From the NCBI GenBank assembly GCA_021162305.1, contig JAGGYX010000080.1:1-10362 (forward strand): a stretch of DNA of 10,362 nt, in the 5' to 3' direction. The position numbers and the translations under genes are program-made. Origin of the DNA: Thermoplasmata archaeon (GTDB taxonomy: Archaea > Thermoplasmatota > E2 > UBA202 > JdFR-43). Numbering within the stretch: position 1 is the first letter of the stretch; every line of letters begins with the position of its first letter. Below are positions 1 to 6,264 of this stretch, piece after piece. Below the pieces are notes generated by a model. It was not told the origin of the DNA. It ran no database searches and was given only the letters and a program-made list of their open reading frames with translations.

Positions 1-953
1 TACTTGGCTTCCTTGCTGCCCTCCTTTCTGCGGCTCTTTTCGTAACTCTTTCAACATGGAAGGAATTGCCTGTTTCAACAACACATGCAATAGTTGGAGG
101 AGTTGCAGGCTTTGGCTTAATTGAAGGGGGAATGCATGCAATAAAATGGAAAACCATTGAGATGGTTACGCTATCATGGATTCTCTCTCCAATAGCAGGC
201 ATGGTTATTGCATTTTTGGTTTTCAAGTTGATTGCAAAATTTGTATTTTCTTCAGAAGACCCCCATAGAAATGCAGAGATATTTGGTCCGTTCTTTGTTG
301 GGCTTACCATATTTATAATCATTCTTTCTATATTTATGAAAACGAGAGTCGGAGCATATGTTAAAGGAGGCATTATTGAATATATTGCCTTCTCATTCAT
401 TGCTGGAACAATTGCCTCGATACCGAGCTATTTTTTAATAAAAAAAATCAAGGGCAAAGGATATGAAATAGTTGAAAAAATATTCAAAAGATTGCAGATT
501 GTCACATCATGCTATGTGGCATTTTCTCACGGAGCCAATGATGTCGCCAACGCAGCAGCTCCTGTGGCGGTTGTTATTGCATTGGCATGGCATAGAGTCA
601 GCGATTTTTATTTACTTGCTCTCGGTGGCTTAGGTATTGCAATTGGAATAATTACATGGGGGCATAAAGTCATAAGGACTGTTGGCTCACGCATAACCTC
701 GCTAACAAATACGAGGGGTTTTTCCATAGATTTTGGCGCTGCCACAGTTGTTTTAACTGCATCAAAGCTTGGTATGCCTATATCTACTTCCCATACTGTA
801 GTTGGGGCTGTCATAGGCGTTGGGCTGGCAAGGGGCTTGGAAGCCATTGATTTATCTGTAGTTAAAAAAATAGTTTATTCATGGATTTTTACGCTGCCTG
901 CAACAATGGTTACATCGATATTGATTTATATGGGTTTGCAAATAATATTTTAA
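1..953 (+). CDS. PiT-family inorganic phosphate permease, 5' end cut off
   Basis: This is the C-terminal part of a PiT-type (PF01384) transporter, an integral membrane protein that brings phosphate in with a cation. The frame is open to the left edge (it reads LGFLAALLSAALF before the first motif), so the true start lies outside the window; the TTG at 66 is an internal Leu codon. Two inverted-repeat halves can be recognised. PVSTTHAIVGG (from base 69) ends the first half. The second half carries the hallmark GANDVANA (about base 532) and its own copy of the first motif, GMPISTSHTVVGA (about 770). Long hydrophobic segments alternate with short loops, as in the family. The first GANDxAN copy must lie upstream of the window. 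The stop TAA shares one base with the ATG of the DUF47 gene, so the two are translationally coupled, a pairing common for PiT transporters. Family assignment is firm; phosphate as substrate follows from the family and the neighbour. Confidence 0.93.
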   Translation, partial: LGFLAALLSAALFVTLSTWKELPVSTTHAIVGGVAGFGLIEGGMHAIKWKTIEMVTLSWILSPIAGMVIAFLVFKLIAKFVFSSEDPHRNAEIFGPFFVGLTIFIIILSIFMKTRVGAYVKGGIIEYIAFSFIAGTIASIPSYFLIKKIKGKGYEIVEKIFKRLQIVTSCYVAFSHGANDVANAAAPVAVVIALAWHRVSDFYLLALGGLGIAIGIITWGHKVIRTVGSRITSLTNTRGFSIDFGAATVVLTASKLGMPISTSHTVVGAVIGVGLARGLEAIDLSVVKKIVYSWIFTLPATMVTSILIYMGLQIIF

Positions 954-1633
954 TGGTAAGAGTGCCTATTGGAAGTATATATAGAAAAAAATCACCTATT
1001 GAGGGCTTGCTTGAACATATGAAAAAAGTTAGAGAATGTGTTTCATTGCTTAAAGAAGGAGTCATGAAATATTTTGATGAAGATTTTTCAAGCTTTCATG
1101 AAATAACAAATAAAGTATCGGAGATAGAGCATGAAGCAGATTTAATAAAGGGAAATATTAGAGCTCATTTGCCTTCTTCTATTCTAATGCCAGTAGATAA
1201 AAAATACTTTTTATGGTTGTTGAGAGAAGAAGATGCTATACTTGACCATGCTGAAAATCTTGCCCAGCTTTTGGATTTACGCCATACAAAAATTCCAGAG
1301 GAGCTGAAAAATAAATTTAAGGAGCATATGGATTTGGTCTCCCAGACTGTAGAAGAAATGGAAAAAGCAATAATCAAATTTAAGGAATTGCTTGATATGG
1401 GCTTTCCATCCCGTATAAGAGATGAGCTCAAACAGCTCATTCACAATGTTCATAGAAAAGAATGGGAGGCTGACAGGGTGAGATATGAGATAATGCGTGA
1501 CATATACAAAATGGAAGATAAGCTATCACCAATGGATGAATATCATCTGCTTAAAATTTCTGACTGGGTAGATGATATCGCTGACCATGCTGAAAATGTT
1601 GCTGACTGGCTTCGAGCTATGGTTGCAAAATGA
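953..1633 (+). CDS. DUF47/PhoU-like Pit accessory protein
   Basis: This 226-residue soluble, almost all-helical protein matches the DUF47 (TIGR00153, PhoU-related) family in length and pattern. It has acidic metal-binding-type repeats: EIEHEAD near residue 40, DAILDHAEN near 85, and the C-terminal DWVDDIADHAENVADW. PhoU-like proteins bind metal clusters through such E/DxxxD motifs and act at the membrane on phosphate transporters. I chose the ATG at 953 because it overlaps the PiT stop codon (TAATG) and the product begins close to the family start; the in-frame ATG at 881 would add 24 residues encoded inside PiT. There is no clear Shine-Dalgarno sequence, which fits translation coupled to PiT. 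The gene ends in an ATGA overlap with the RaSEA gene. Its likely role is to control or stabilise the adjacent permease; this is inferred from family and position. Confidence 0.9.
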   Translation: MVRVPIGSIYRKKSPIEGLLEHMKKVRECVSLLKEGVMKYFDEDFSSFHEITNKVSEIEHEADLIKGNIRAHLPSSILMPVDKKYFLWLLREEDAILDHAENLAQLLDLRHTKIPEELKNKFKEHMDLVSQTVEEMEKAIIKFKELLDMGFPSRIRDELKQLIHNVHRKEWEADRVRYEIMRDIYKMEDKLSPMDEYHLLKISDWVDDIADHAENVADWLRAMVAK

Positions 1634-2598
1634 AAGCATTGGCAGAGTTAAACAGGAATTTTAGAGAAATTGAATTAAAAGAAGTAAAAAAGCCGAGAAT
1701 ATGGAAGGAAAAGGAATTGCTGAATGGAAAAGTTGCAAATGTTATGGTAATTGTGCTTCGCACCCCCGGCTGCTACTGGGCAAAGGTATCAGGATGTTCA
1801 ATGTGTGGATATTTCAAGGAAACATATGATGCAGGGTATGATGAAATAAAAAAACAGATTGATGAGGCATATAAAAAATATGAAGGCGAGGAAATTGTGA
1901 AATTTTTTACTTCTGGAAGCTTTCTCGATGAAAAAGAAATGCCAAGAGACTTGCAAATTTATGCAATTGAAAAATTTTCGAAAGCCAAAAAAATTGTTAT
2001 TGAGAGCAGACCCGAATTTATAAAAAATTTGGAATGGCTGCAAGGTAATATTGAGGTTGCAATGGGTCTTGAATCTGCAAATGATAGAGTGCTTGAATAT
2101 TCAATAAATAAAGGATTCAGATTCAGAGCATGGCTCAAAAATGCAAAATTGGTGAAGAAGCATGGAAAAAAACTTCGAGTATATATCCTCATAAAGCCTC
2201 CATTCTTAAAAGAAATTGAGGCAATAAAAGATGCAATAAATTCTGCAAGAAAAGTTGCAGACATTGCTGATGTAATCTCATTCAATCCTGTGGCAATACA
2301 TGGAAAAACAATTGTCGAAACTTTATGGAATCGCCACCTATATCGCCCTCCATGGTTGTGGAGTGTAGTGCAAGTGATAAAAGAAACAAAAAAATTCTAT
2401 GATGGTGTGATAAAATGCGATGTCGTCGCAAGAGGCATGGCGCGAGGCGCCCATAATTGCGGGAAATGCGATAAAAAAATATTGCATGCCATTGAAGAAT
2501 TCAATTTGAAGCAGGACGAAAAAATTTTTGATGGAATAGATTGCGATTGTAGAGAGGAGTGGCTTGATTTTCTGGAACTTGAGGAATATATGATTTAG
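1630..2598 (+). CDS. raSEA: Archaeosine biosynthesis radical SAM protein RaSEA
   Basis: This is a 322-residue radical SAM enzyme of the TIGR01210 type. RaSEA works with ArcS in tRNA: ArcS attaches lysine to preQ0 at position 15, and RaSEA cleaves the adduct to give archaeosine, using a [4Fe-4S] cluster and S-adenosylmethionine. The cluster-binding cysteines are C48, C56 and C59 in GCYWAKVSGCSMCGY, the wide-spaced CxxxxxxxCxxC form I associate with this family rather than the common CxxxCxxC. ESRPEF (125-130) and MGLES (145-149) are typical radical-SAM barrel motifs. The C-terminal AHNCGKCDKK (274-283) and DCDCREEW (304-311) add four cysteines, a second conserved feature of the family. The ATG overlaps the DUF47 stop (ATGA), so it is probably translated by coupling. 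Nothing in phosphate uptake explains its presence here, so the operon may simply be compact. The stop TAG overlaps the sepF stop on the other strand by 4 bases. Confidence 0.9.
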   Translation: MKALAELNRNFREIELKEVKKPRIWKEKELLNGKVANVMVIVLRTPGCYWAKVSGCSMCGYFKETYDAGYDEIKKQIDEAYKKYEGEEIVKFFTSGSFLDEKEMPRDLQIYAIEKFSKAKKIVIESRPEFIKNLEWLQGNIEVAMGLESANDRVLEYSINKGFRFRAWLKNAKLVKKHGKKLRVYILIKPPFLKEIEAIKDAINSARKVADIADVISFNPVAIHGKTIVETLWNRHLYRPPWLWSVVQVIKETKKFYDGVIKCDVVARGMARGAHNCGKCDKKILHAIEEFNLKQDEKIFDGIDCDCREEWLDFLELEEYMI

Positions 2599-2936
2599 AA
2601 TTTTCTGATTTTCCTTCTGTCTATTTTCACGCCAGACGGAGTAACTATTATATGATTTCTGTCCATGCCAGCGATATCACCATCTATATCCTGTATTATT
2701 CTCTTAAATTCATTTATTACCCGCTCAAGTTCAATATCATCTATGGAAATCGGAGAAACATCAAGAATTAACAAATTCCCTTCATAAACATAACTGGCAA
2801 AATCCTTTACATCATCGTAACTCTGTATCTCTGCCACCTTAACAAACATCTTTGCTTCTTTCTTTTCTCCCCCTCCATATTCCTCAAGGTCAATATACTC
2901 TTCTTTCCTATCTCTTCCAAATATCATTTTAATCAT
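2595..2936 (-). CDS. sepF: Archaeal SepF-like cell division protein
   Basis: This 113-residue protein matches SepF (PF04472 family) along the folded domain: VKVAEI (32-37), GNLLILDVSPIS (53-64), DIDGDIAGMD (83-92) and IIVTPSGVKIDRRKI (96-110). In archaea, SepF anchors the FtsZ division ring to the membrane through an N-terminal amphipathic segment, here the short hydrophobic MIKMIF start followed by a charged, Gly-containing linker (7-30). I chose the ATG at 2936; an in-frame ATG three codons later is the only close alternative. No Shine-Dalgarno sequence precedes it, but a TATA-like box lies about 21-25 bases upstream, so a leaderless or nearly leaderless transcript is likely. It lies tail to tail with the RaSEA gene, their stop codons overlapping by 4 bases. 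No ftsZ is visible in the window. Confidence 0.9.
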   Translation of the reverse strand: MIKMIFGRDRKEEYIDLEEYGGGEKKEAKMFVKVAEIQSYDDVKDFASYVYEGNLLILDVSPISIDDIELERVINEFKRIIQDIDGDIAGMDRNHIIVTPSGVKIDRRKIRKF

Positions 2937-2950
2937 TTAGTAATGCTTTT

Positions 2951-2966
2951 GTTTTATAAAAACTTT
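2951..2966 (-). promoter_or_regulatory. Putative sepF promoter (BRE/TATA)
   Basis: On the minus strand the sequence AAAGTTTTTATAAAAC looks like a purine-rich BRE followed by an archaeal TATA box. Its centre is 21-25 bases before the sepF ATG at 2936, which suits a leaderless or very short-leader transcript. It abuts the stop of the small upstream gene, so sepF could be transcribed from here as well as by read-through. Confidence 0.5.
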
Positions 2967-3131
2967 TCAAAATTTATAGAAGGAAAGAGATATGAATAAA
3001 GCTGTCAAAAACCATGTTATGCTGCCAACATACAGCCATGCATTGTATATCGGCTTTATTATGGCTATTGCCAGTATTATCCATGGCAGGATAAGTGCTA
3101 CGAATACTGTTAACAATTTTTTTGCATTCAT
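2967..3131 (-). CDS. Small two-helix membrane protein, unknown function
   Basis: This is an open frame of 54 codons starting at ATG 3131 and ending in TGA at 2967-2969. The product starts MNAKKLLTVFV and has two hydrophobic stretches, about residues 6-25 and 31-52, separated by a short KPIYN turn, with lysines at the N-terminus and near the C-terminus. That is the shape of a small integral membrane hairpin protein. It fills most of the gap between the PKD-protein gene (41 bases upstream) and sepF (30 bases downstream), on the same strand. A TATA-like T-rich tract lies about 28 bases before the ATG, and no Shine-Dalgarno sequence is visible. I do not recognise a family. The opposite strand also has a 51-codon frame here, but its product is less coherent and it runs against its neighbours. 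A role with SepF at the membrane is possible but rests on position alone. Confidence 0.6.
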   Translation of the reverse strand: MNAKKLLTVFVALILPWIILAIAIIKPIYNAWLYVGSITWFLTALFISLSFYKF

Positions 3132-3155
3132 TGAAAGGTGTATGTAAAATCCAAA

Positions 3156-3163
3156 TAAAAAAT
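3156..3163 (-). promoter_or_regulatory. Possible TATA box of the small membrane protein gene
   Basis: On the minus strand the run TTTTTTAT is centred about 28 bases before the ATG at 3131, the same distance as the TATA-like box of the regulator gene at 5799. The composition is weakly informative in AT-rich DNA. Confidence 0.3.
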
Positions 3164-3172
3164 TTGGGTTTT

Positions 3173-4330
3173 TTATAGGTTTACAACAATTACACTTTTC
3201 TCAACACTTGCATGATTGCCAGCTTTATCATATGCAACAATTTGAATATCTCTCACGCCAATCATCTGCTCATTCCATTCCCATGAATATGGCGGCTCAT
3301 CATCTTTGAATTTCAGCTCATCATCTATATAGAAATCAACATGAGCCACACCTGATAATTCATCTATTACTTTAACCTCTATGCTCACATTTCCTATGAT
3401 GATTGGATATGGAGATGCCAGCAATTTTCTTCCAAAAAGGTAAATTCCGTCTGTTGGGTTTAAAAGAGTTATATTTGGAGCATGTTTATCGATTTTTATT
3501 CTTGTCCTCTTTAGCTCTTCAATATTTCCAGCCTTATCAGTTGAGTAATAAATGAAACTGTGATTTCCTTCCCCGATTTTTATTTCTCCATTGTAATCAT
3601 ATAATTTGTTATCGAGAAGATAATGTATGCTATCAATTCCAGAAAGAGTGTCATAAGCGGCGAGAGTTACATTGACATCCTCATCATACCATCCATTTGT
3701 GGCATTTTTATTTACATGAAATTGTGTAGATGGTGGCGTAAAATCGATTTTGAATGTTATTGCTCCCTCATCTGTATTCCCGCCTTTATCCATTGCATAA
3801 AAATAAATGAAATGATTTCCCTCATTGTTTATATATATCGTTCCACTATAATTTTTCCATACTCCTTCATCAATTTTGTATCTAACCTCCTTTATTCCAG
3901 ATAATGCATCCTTGGCTTTTATTTCCATTTTAACCTTGGTTATATACCATCCATTTTTTCCATTTGGCGATGAAGGAATCAAATCATATTTTACGGTAGG
4001 CGGCGTGGAGTCAACTGTAATGTTCTTGCATATAGTTGAGTTCATACTCTTGTTATCCACAACTCTCAAACATACTCTATATATGCCCTCGCTTTTATAG
4101 GCGTGAGTTACAACTTTTCCATATGCAATGCTTCCATCTCCAAAATCCCATGTATAGTTTACAAGCGTTGCATTTACAGCATGGCTTGAACTTGCATTGA
4201 ATGTTATGCTTTCATTTACTTTTGGGTATTCAGGGCTGAAAACAAAATTTGCATATGGCTTATCTGCATGCACCATTACATTTGATAAAATAATGGCAAT
4301 CATGGCAATGAATGCAAATCCTTTTCTCAT
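3173..4330 (-). CDS. Secreted PKD and Ig-like repeat surface protein
   Basis: This 385-residue protein starts with a signal peptide (basic MRKG, hydrophobic to about residue 19, likely cut after VHA at 22). Residues 24-106 form a PKD domain with the hallmark YTWDFGDGS (59-67) and THAY (75-78). Two tandem repeats follow, about 108-196 and 198-281; each opens with TPP, has NGWY, a (D)xLSGI motif and a DKxGN motif, and they resemble the OmpL47/Big-type Ig-like repeats of surface proteins. A last Ig-like domain (about 284-385) has DELSGVAHVDFYID and AYDKAGNHA. Many N-glycosylation sequons (NAS, NAT, NYT, NST, NIT, NVT, NVS) fit an exported archaeal glycoprotein. No enzyme motif, C-terminal membrane helix or sorting signal is seen, so it may be secreted or held by partners. 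The ATG is 39 bases after bpsA; a weak A-rich TATA-like tract lies about 27 bases upstream, so either read-through or its own promoter is possible. Confidence 0.85.
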   Translation of the reverse strand: MRKGFAFIAMIAIILSNVMVHADKPYANFVFSPEYPKVNESITFNASSSHAVNATLVNYTWDFGDGSIAYGKVVTHAYKSEGIYRVCLRVVDNKSMNSTICKNITVDSTPPTVKYDLIPSSPNGKNGWYITKVKMEIKAKDALSGIKEVRYKIDEGVWKNYSGTIYINNEGNHFIYFYAMDKGGNTDEGAITFKIDFTPPSTQFHVNKNATNGWYDEDVNVTLAAYDTLSGIDSIHYLLDNKLYDYNGEIKIGEGNHSFIYYSTDKAGNIEELKRTRIKIDKHAPNITLLNPTDGIYLFGRKLLASPYPIIIGNVSIEVKVIDELSGVAHVDFYIDDELKFKDDEPPYSWEWNEQMIGVRDIQIVAYDKAGNHASVEKSVIVVNL

Positions 4331-4369
4331 GGGGATATTATCTCTTCCTCTTTTTTATGTTTTTTGGTA

Positions 4370-5371
4370 TCATTCTGGTGTAACCCAGCTCTCATTGTCA
4401 TGATATAATGCTTTACCAAGTTTATGCCATCCTGTAATGATTGGCTTTGGCTCTTTAATTGCCTCTATTCTGTATAAAGATGATTTATACCAGTTGTAAT
4501 CATTTTTTGCTTTAATTTTTTTGAAAACTGGCAGGCGTTGCTGAAATGTAAAGAAATTTTTACCATCATCAGGATAAACATTGAAATTTCTTCTTATATC
4601 TGTTATGACGAATCCCATATCATGCAAAATACGCTGAATTTCATACCATTTATGGCGGGATGCTTCTAAAGTTGTCAATCCAAAATAGCCGACGCTTCCA
4701 ATTCCCTTCAAAGCCTCTACACAACGGGATAAAAACAAAGTTATTCCTGGAAGCGTCTCAACGGGGTCAGTAACAAAAACATCAAATTTTTTCTTTAATT
4801 CACCGATGTCATTTTGCAGGTCATGCATAATGGCTTCTATTTCAAGTCCATATTCTCTGGCAACTTTATTTATAAAATTTACAATCCTTTCATCTATTTC
4901 AACAACAACTATGCGGGATGGCAAACCTGTTAAACCAGCTGCTATACTGAATAAATCATCATCGCCAGCAATAAAAATACTCCCATATATGTCACCCCTT
5001 TCAAAAATGAAGGATAGCCGTCTTATAACGCCATCTATGCTTATGTATCCCTGGTCATATTTTGCTTCCGGCGGCGGGCGGGAGGCGGCTATGCTTTCAT
5101 AATCCTTTTTGATTTCTTCCCATAATTCATATCCTGTCCCCATACATTCTTTGCATGTAAAATCATGGAATTGCATGCCTTCTGCTTCTTTTTTACCCTT
5201 TTCTGTCAAGCTTATCATTCCATTTTCAATTTTTATTATACCTTCTGCTTCCATTTCTTCAATCAATTTAAAAAATTCTGGAATGGAAGCATCCTGATAA
5301 TCTATAACATACCATATGGAATAGCTCCCGCTAGATAAAAGAGAGAGGATTTGTTGCCGAACTCGCTCCAT
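4370..5371 (-). CDS. bpsA: Branched-chain polyamine synthase BpsA
   Basis: This 333-residue protein matches N4-bis(aminopropyl)spermidine synthase (BpsA, PF01861). The enzyme transfers aminopropyl groups from decarboxylated S-adenosylmethionine to the inner nitrogen of spermidine to make quaternary branched polyamines, known from thermophiles. The N-terminal 1-65 looks like a winged-helix domain, followed by a CKEC pair (C73, C76) that may bind metal. The Rossmann-like catalytic domain has the acidic GDDDLFSIA motif (136-144), VVVEIDER (155-162) for the donor, and TDPVETLPG (201-209). Length and motif order fit a complete protein. It begins one base after the speD stop (TAG, C, ATG), so the two are translated together, and speD supplies its co-substrate. 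The stop is followed after 39 bases by the PKD-protein gene. The family call is firm; the exact amine acceptor cannot be read from the sequence. Confidence 0.93.
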   Translation of the reverse strand: MERVRQQILSLLSSGSYSIWYVIDYQDASIPEFFKLIEEMEAEGIIKIENGMISLTEKGKKEAEGMQFHDFTCKECMGTGYELWEEIKKDYESIAASRPPPEAKYDQGYISIDGVIRRLSFIFERGDIYGSIFIAGDDDLFSIAAGLTGLPSRIVVVEIDERIVNFINKVAREYGLEIEAIMHDLQNDIGELKKKFDVFVTDPVETLPGITLFLSRCVEALKGIGSVGYFGLTTLEASRHKWYEIQRILHDMGFVITDIRRNFNVYPDDGKNFFTFQQRLPVFKKIKAKNDYNWYKSSLYRIEAIKEPKPIITGWHKLGKALYHDNESWVTPE

Positions 5372-5372
5372 G

Positions 5373-5711
5373 CTAGCCCCTATCCAGTATGTAGCGGCGA
5401 TAAGATTTTGGTTTAAAATATTTCAAGAATGATTCGAATGCTTTGCTTGCCTGCTCAGGGTCACCACATGTAAATATGTCGAGATTCACTAACTCATACT
5501 CCGGCCATGTATGGATGGATATATGTGACTCAGATACTAAAGCTACTCCTGTCACTCCATGTGGATTAAATTGTTTCCATAGTGTTCCGACAACTGAAAT
5601 TTTTGCTTCTTCTATAACTTTGCCCATTATTTCCTTTACGACCTCCTCTCTCGATATAAGTTGTTTATCCACGCCGTATAGCTCAGCTATTATGTGCTTT
5701 CCCAATATCAT
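5373..5711 (-). CDS. speD: S-adenosylmethionine decarboxylase proenzyme SpeD
   Basis: This is a pyruvoyl-dependent decarboxylase of the small prokaryotic type. The proenzyme cuts itself before the Ser of SESHISIHTWPEY to create the pyruvoyl group, then makes decarboxylated S-adenosylmethionine. Self-cleavage Ser62, His67 and Cys82 (in FTCGD) fall one residue before the Ser63/His68/Cys83 known for the Thermotoga enzyme. I chose the ATG at 5711 for that reason and because GGAGGAGAT sits 4 bases before it, with a TATA-like box placed to start transcription just upstream. The frame is open to an ATG at 5750, which would add 13 residues (MPAFHPIAMEEIT); many gene callers may prefer that start. Some archaeal members of this family decarboxylate arginine instead. 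Coupling to bpsA, which consumes decarboxylated S-adenosylmethionine, argues for the S-adenosylmethionine activity here. Confidence 0.92.
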   Translation of the reverse strand: MILGKHIIAELYGVDKQLISREEVVKEIMGKVIEEAKISVVGTLWKQFNPHGVTGVALVSESHISIHTWPEYELVNLDIFTCGDPEQASKAFESFLKYFKPKSYRRYILDRG

Positions 5712-5715
5712 GGTA

Positions 5716-5724
5716 ATCTCCTCC
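5716..5724 (-). promoter_or_regulatory. speD: Shine-Dalgarno sequence deciding the speD start
   Basis: GGAGGAGAT on the minus strand ends 4 bases before the ATG at 5711, with the GGAGG core 8 bases away. It is a near-perfect match to the archaeal anti-SD and favours the shorter speD product over the ATG at 5750. Confidence 0.6.
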
Positions 5725-5754
5725 ATGGCTATGGGGTGAAATGCTGGCATTCAT

Positions 5755-5770
5755 TTAAAATTTTTCTGCT
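5755..5770 (-). promoter_or_regulatory. Putative speD-bpsA promoter
   Basis: On the minus strand AGCAGAAAAATTTTAA has a purine-rich BRE-like part and a TTTTAA TATA-like core. Initiation 25-30 bases downstream would fall near 5730, giving a short leader that still contains the speD Shine-Dalgarno sequence. A second candidate (GAAAAATTTAAAAAC, about 5797-5811) would give a much longer leader and overlaps the regulator's own TATA box. Confidence 0.4.
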
Positions 5771-5798
5771 GTCAAACCCCAATTTGAAATAAGATTTG

Positions 5799-5806
5799 TT
5801 TTTAAA
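5799..5806 (+). promoter_or_regulatory. Putative TATA box of the metal-transport operon
   Basis: TTTTTAAA is centred about 27 bases before the ATG at 5830, the usual archaeal TATA-to-start distance, so the transcript probably begins at or next to the ATG (leaderless). No Shine-Dalgarno sequence precedes that ATG, which agrees. I found no convincing palindromic operator in the 79 bases from 5751 to 5829. Confidence 0.5.
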
Positions 5807-5829
5807 TTTTTCGTCCCTTTTATCTAAAA

Positions 5830-6264
5830 ATGGAAAAGAATATATACGTTTTCAATATAAACATTGTTCGGATTGAGAACATGTTTCATATAATGAAAGA
5901 AATTTATAGAGAATATGAAGAAGGAAAAATGGTGGTCGGTCCAACAGATATTGCAACTCGCACAGGAATGGCAAAAAGCACGGCATATCATGCATTAAAA
6001 GAACTTGCAAGAAATGGATATGGAAGATATATTGAAAAAAAGGGTTTCATTTTGAATTCGAAAGGGCTGAAAATGGCAAAAAAGGCAATGCGGCGCCACC
6101 GCCTGCTTGAATGTTTTATTGTGGAAATGCTTGAGCTCTCTCCTGAAAAGGCTTGCATGGAAGCGAGTAAAATTGATGGGGTGGTTGGAGAGGAGTTCAT
6201 GATGGAAATAGAGAAAAAATATGGAGGGTATAAAAAATGTCCGTGTGGAAAAAAAATTCCATAA
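5830..6264 (+). CDS. DtxR/MntR-like metal-dependent transcription regulator, altered metal site
   Basis: This 144-residue protein has a winged-helix DNA-binding domain (about 15-80, with TDIATRTGMAKSTAYHALKELARNG as helix-turn-helix, shown here from residue 39) and a DtxR-type dimerisation domain (MRRHRLLECFIVEML, 87-101, to the C-terminal CPCGKKIP). Such proteins sense Fe or Mn and repress uptake genes. By my hand alignment to DtxR, the ancillary ligands H79 and E83 are kept (H90, E94), but H98, C102, E105 and H106 become C109, S113, D116 and G117, and M10 becomes H20. The usual CPHGNPIP is CPCGKKIP, adding another Cys. The C-terminal SH3-like domain of the long DtxR form is absent. The start at 5830 is set by the TATA spacing; an ATG at 5881 is an alternative. 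It overlaps the binding-protein gene by 28 bases and so heads the operon it probably regulates, including itself. Confidence 0.85.
   Translation: MEKNIYVFNINIVRIENMFHIMKEIYREYEEGKMVVGPTDIATRTGMAKSTAYHALKELARNGYGRYIEKKGFILNSKGLKMAKKAMRRHRLLECFIVEMLELSPEKACMEASKIDGVVGEEFMMEIEKKYGGYKKCPCGKKIP
6223..6228 (+). promoter_or_regulatory. Shine-Dalgarno sequence of the binding-protein gene
   Basis: GGAGGG lies 8 bases before the ATG at 6237, inside the regulator's last codons. It supports a start that overlaps the regulator by 28 bases. Confidence 0.65.

Noticed and set aside
881..952. Upstream ATG for the DUF47 gene, adding 24 residues
   Set aside because: The added part lies inside the PiT coding frame and does not look like family sequence; the ATG at 953 overlaps the PiT stop and suits the family length.
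2992..3147. 51-codon plus-strand frame opposite the small membrane protein
   Set aside because: It runs against its neighbours, has no promoter or coherent hydrophobic pattern, and the minus-strand frame in the same place has two clear membrane helices and fits the gene run.
3151..3167. Hairpin CCAAAT/ATTTGG with a T run on the plus strand, like a terminator
   Set aside because: Only six weak pairs, and no plus-strand gene ends here. On the minus strand the same bases fit better as a TATA-like tract of the small gene.
5443..5739. 98-codon plus-strand frame opposite speD, and similar long frames opposite bpsA, the PKD gene, the binding protein and the peptidase
   Set aside because: These are shadows of strongly supported genes; their products show no family features.
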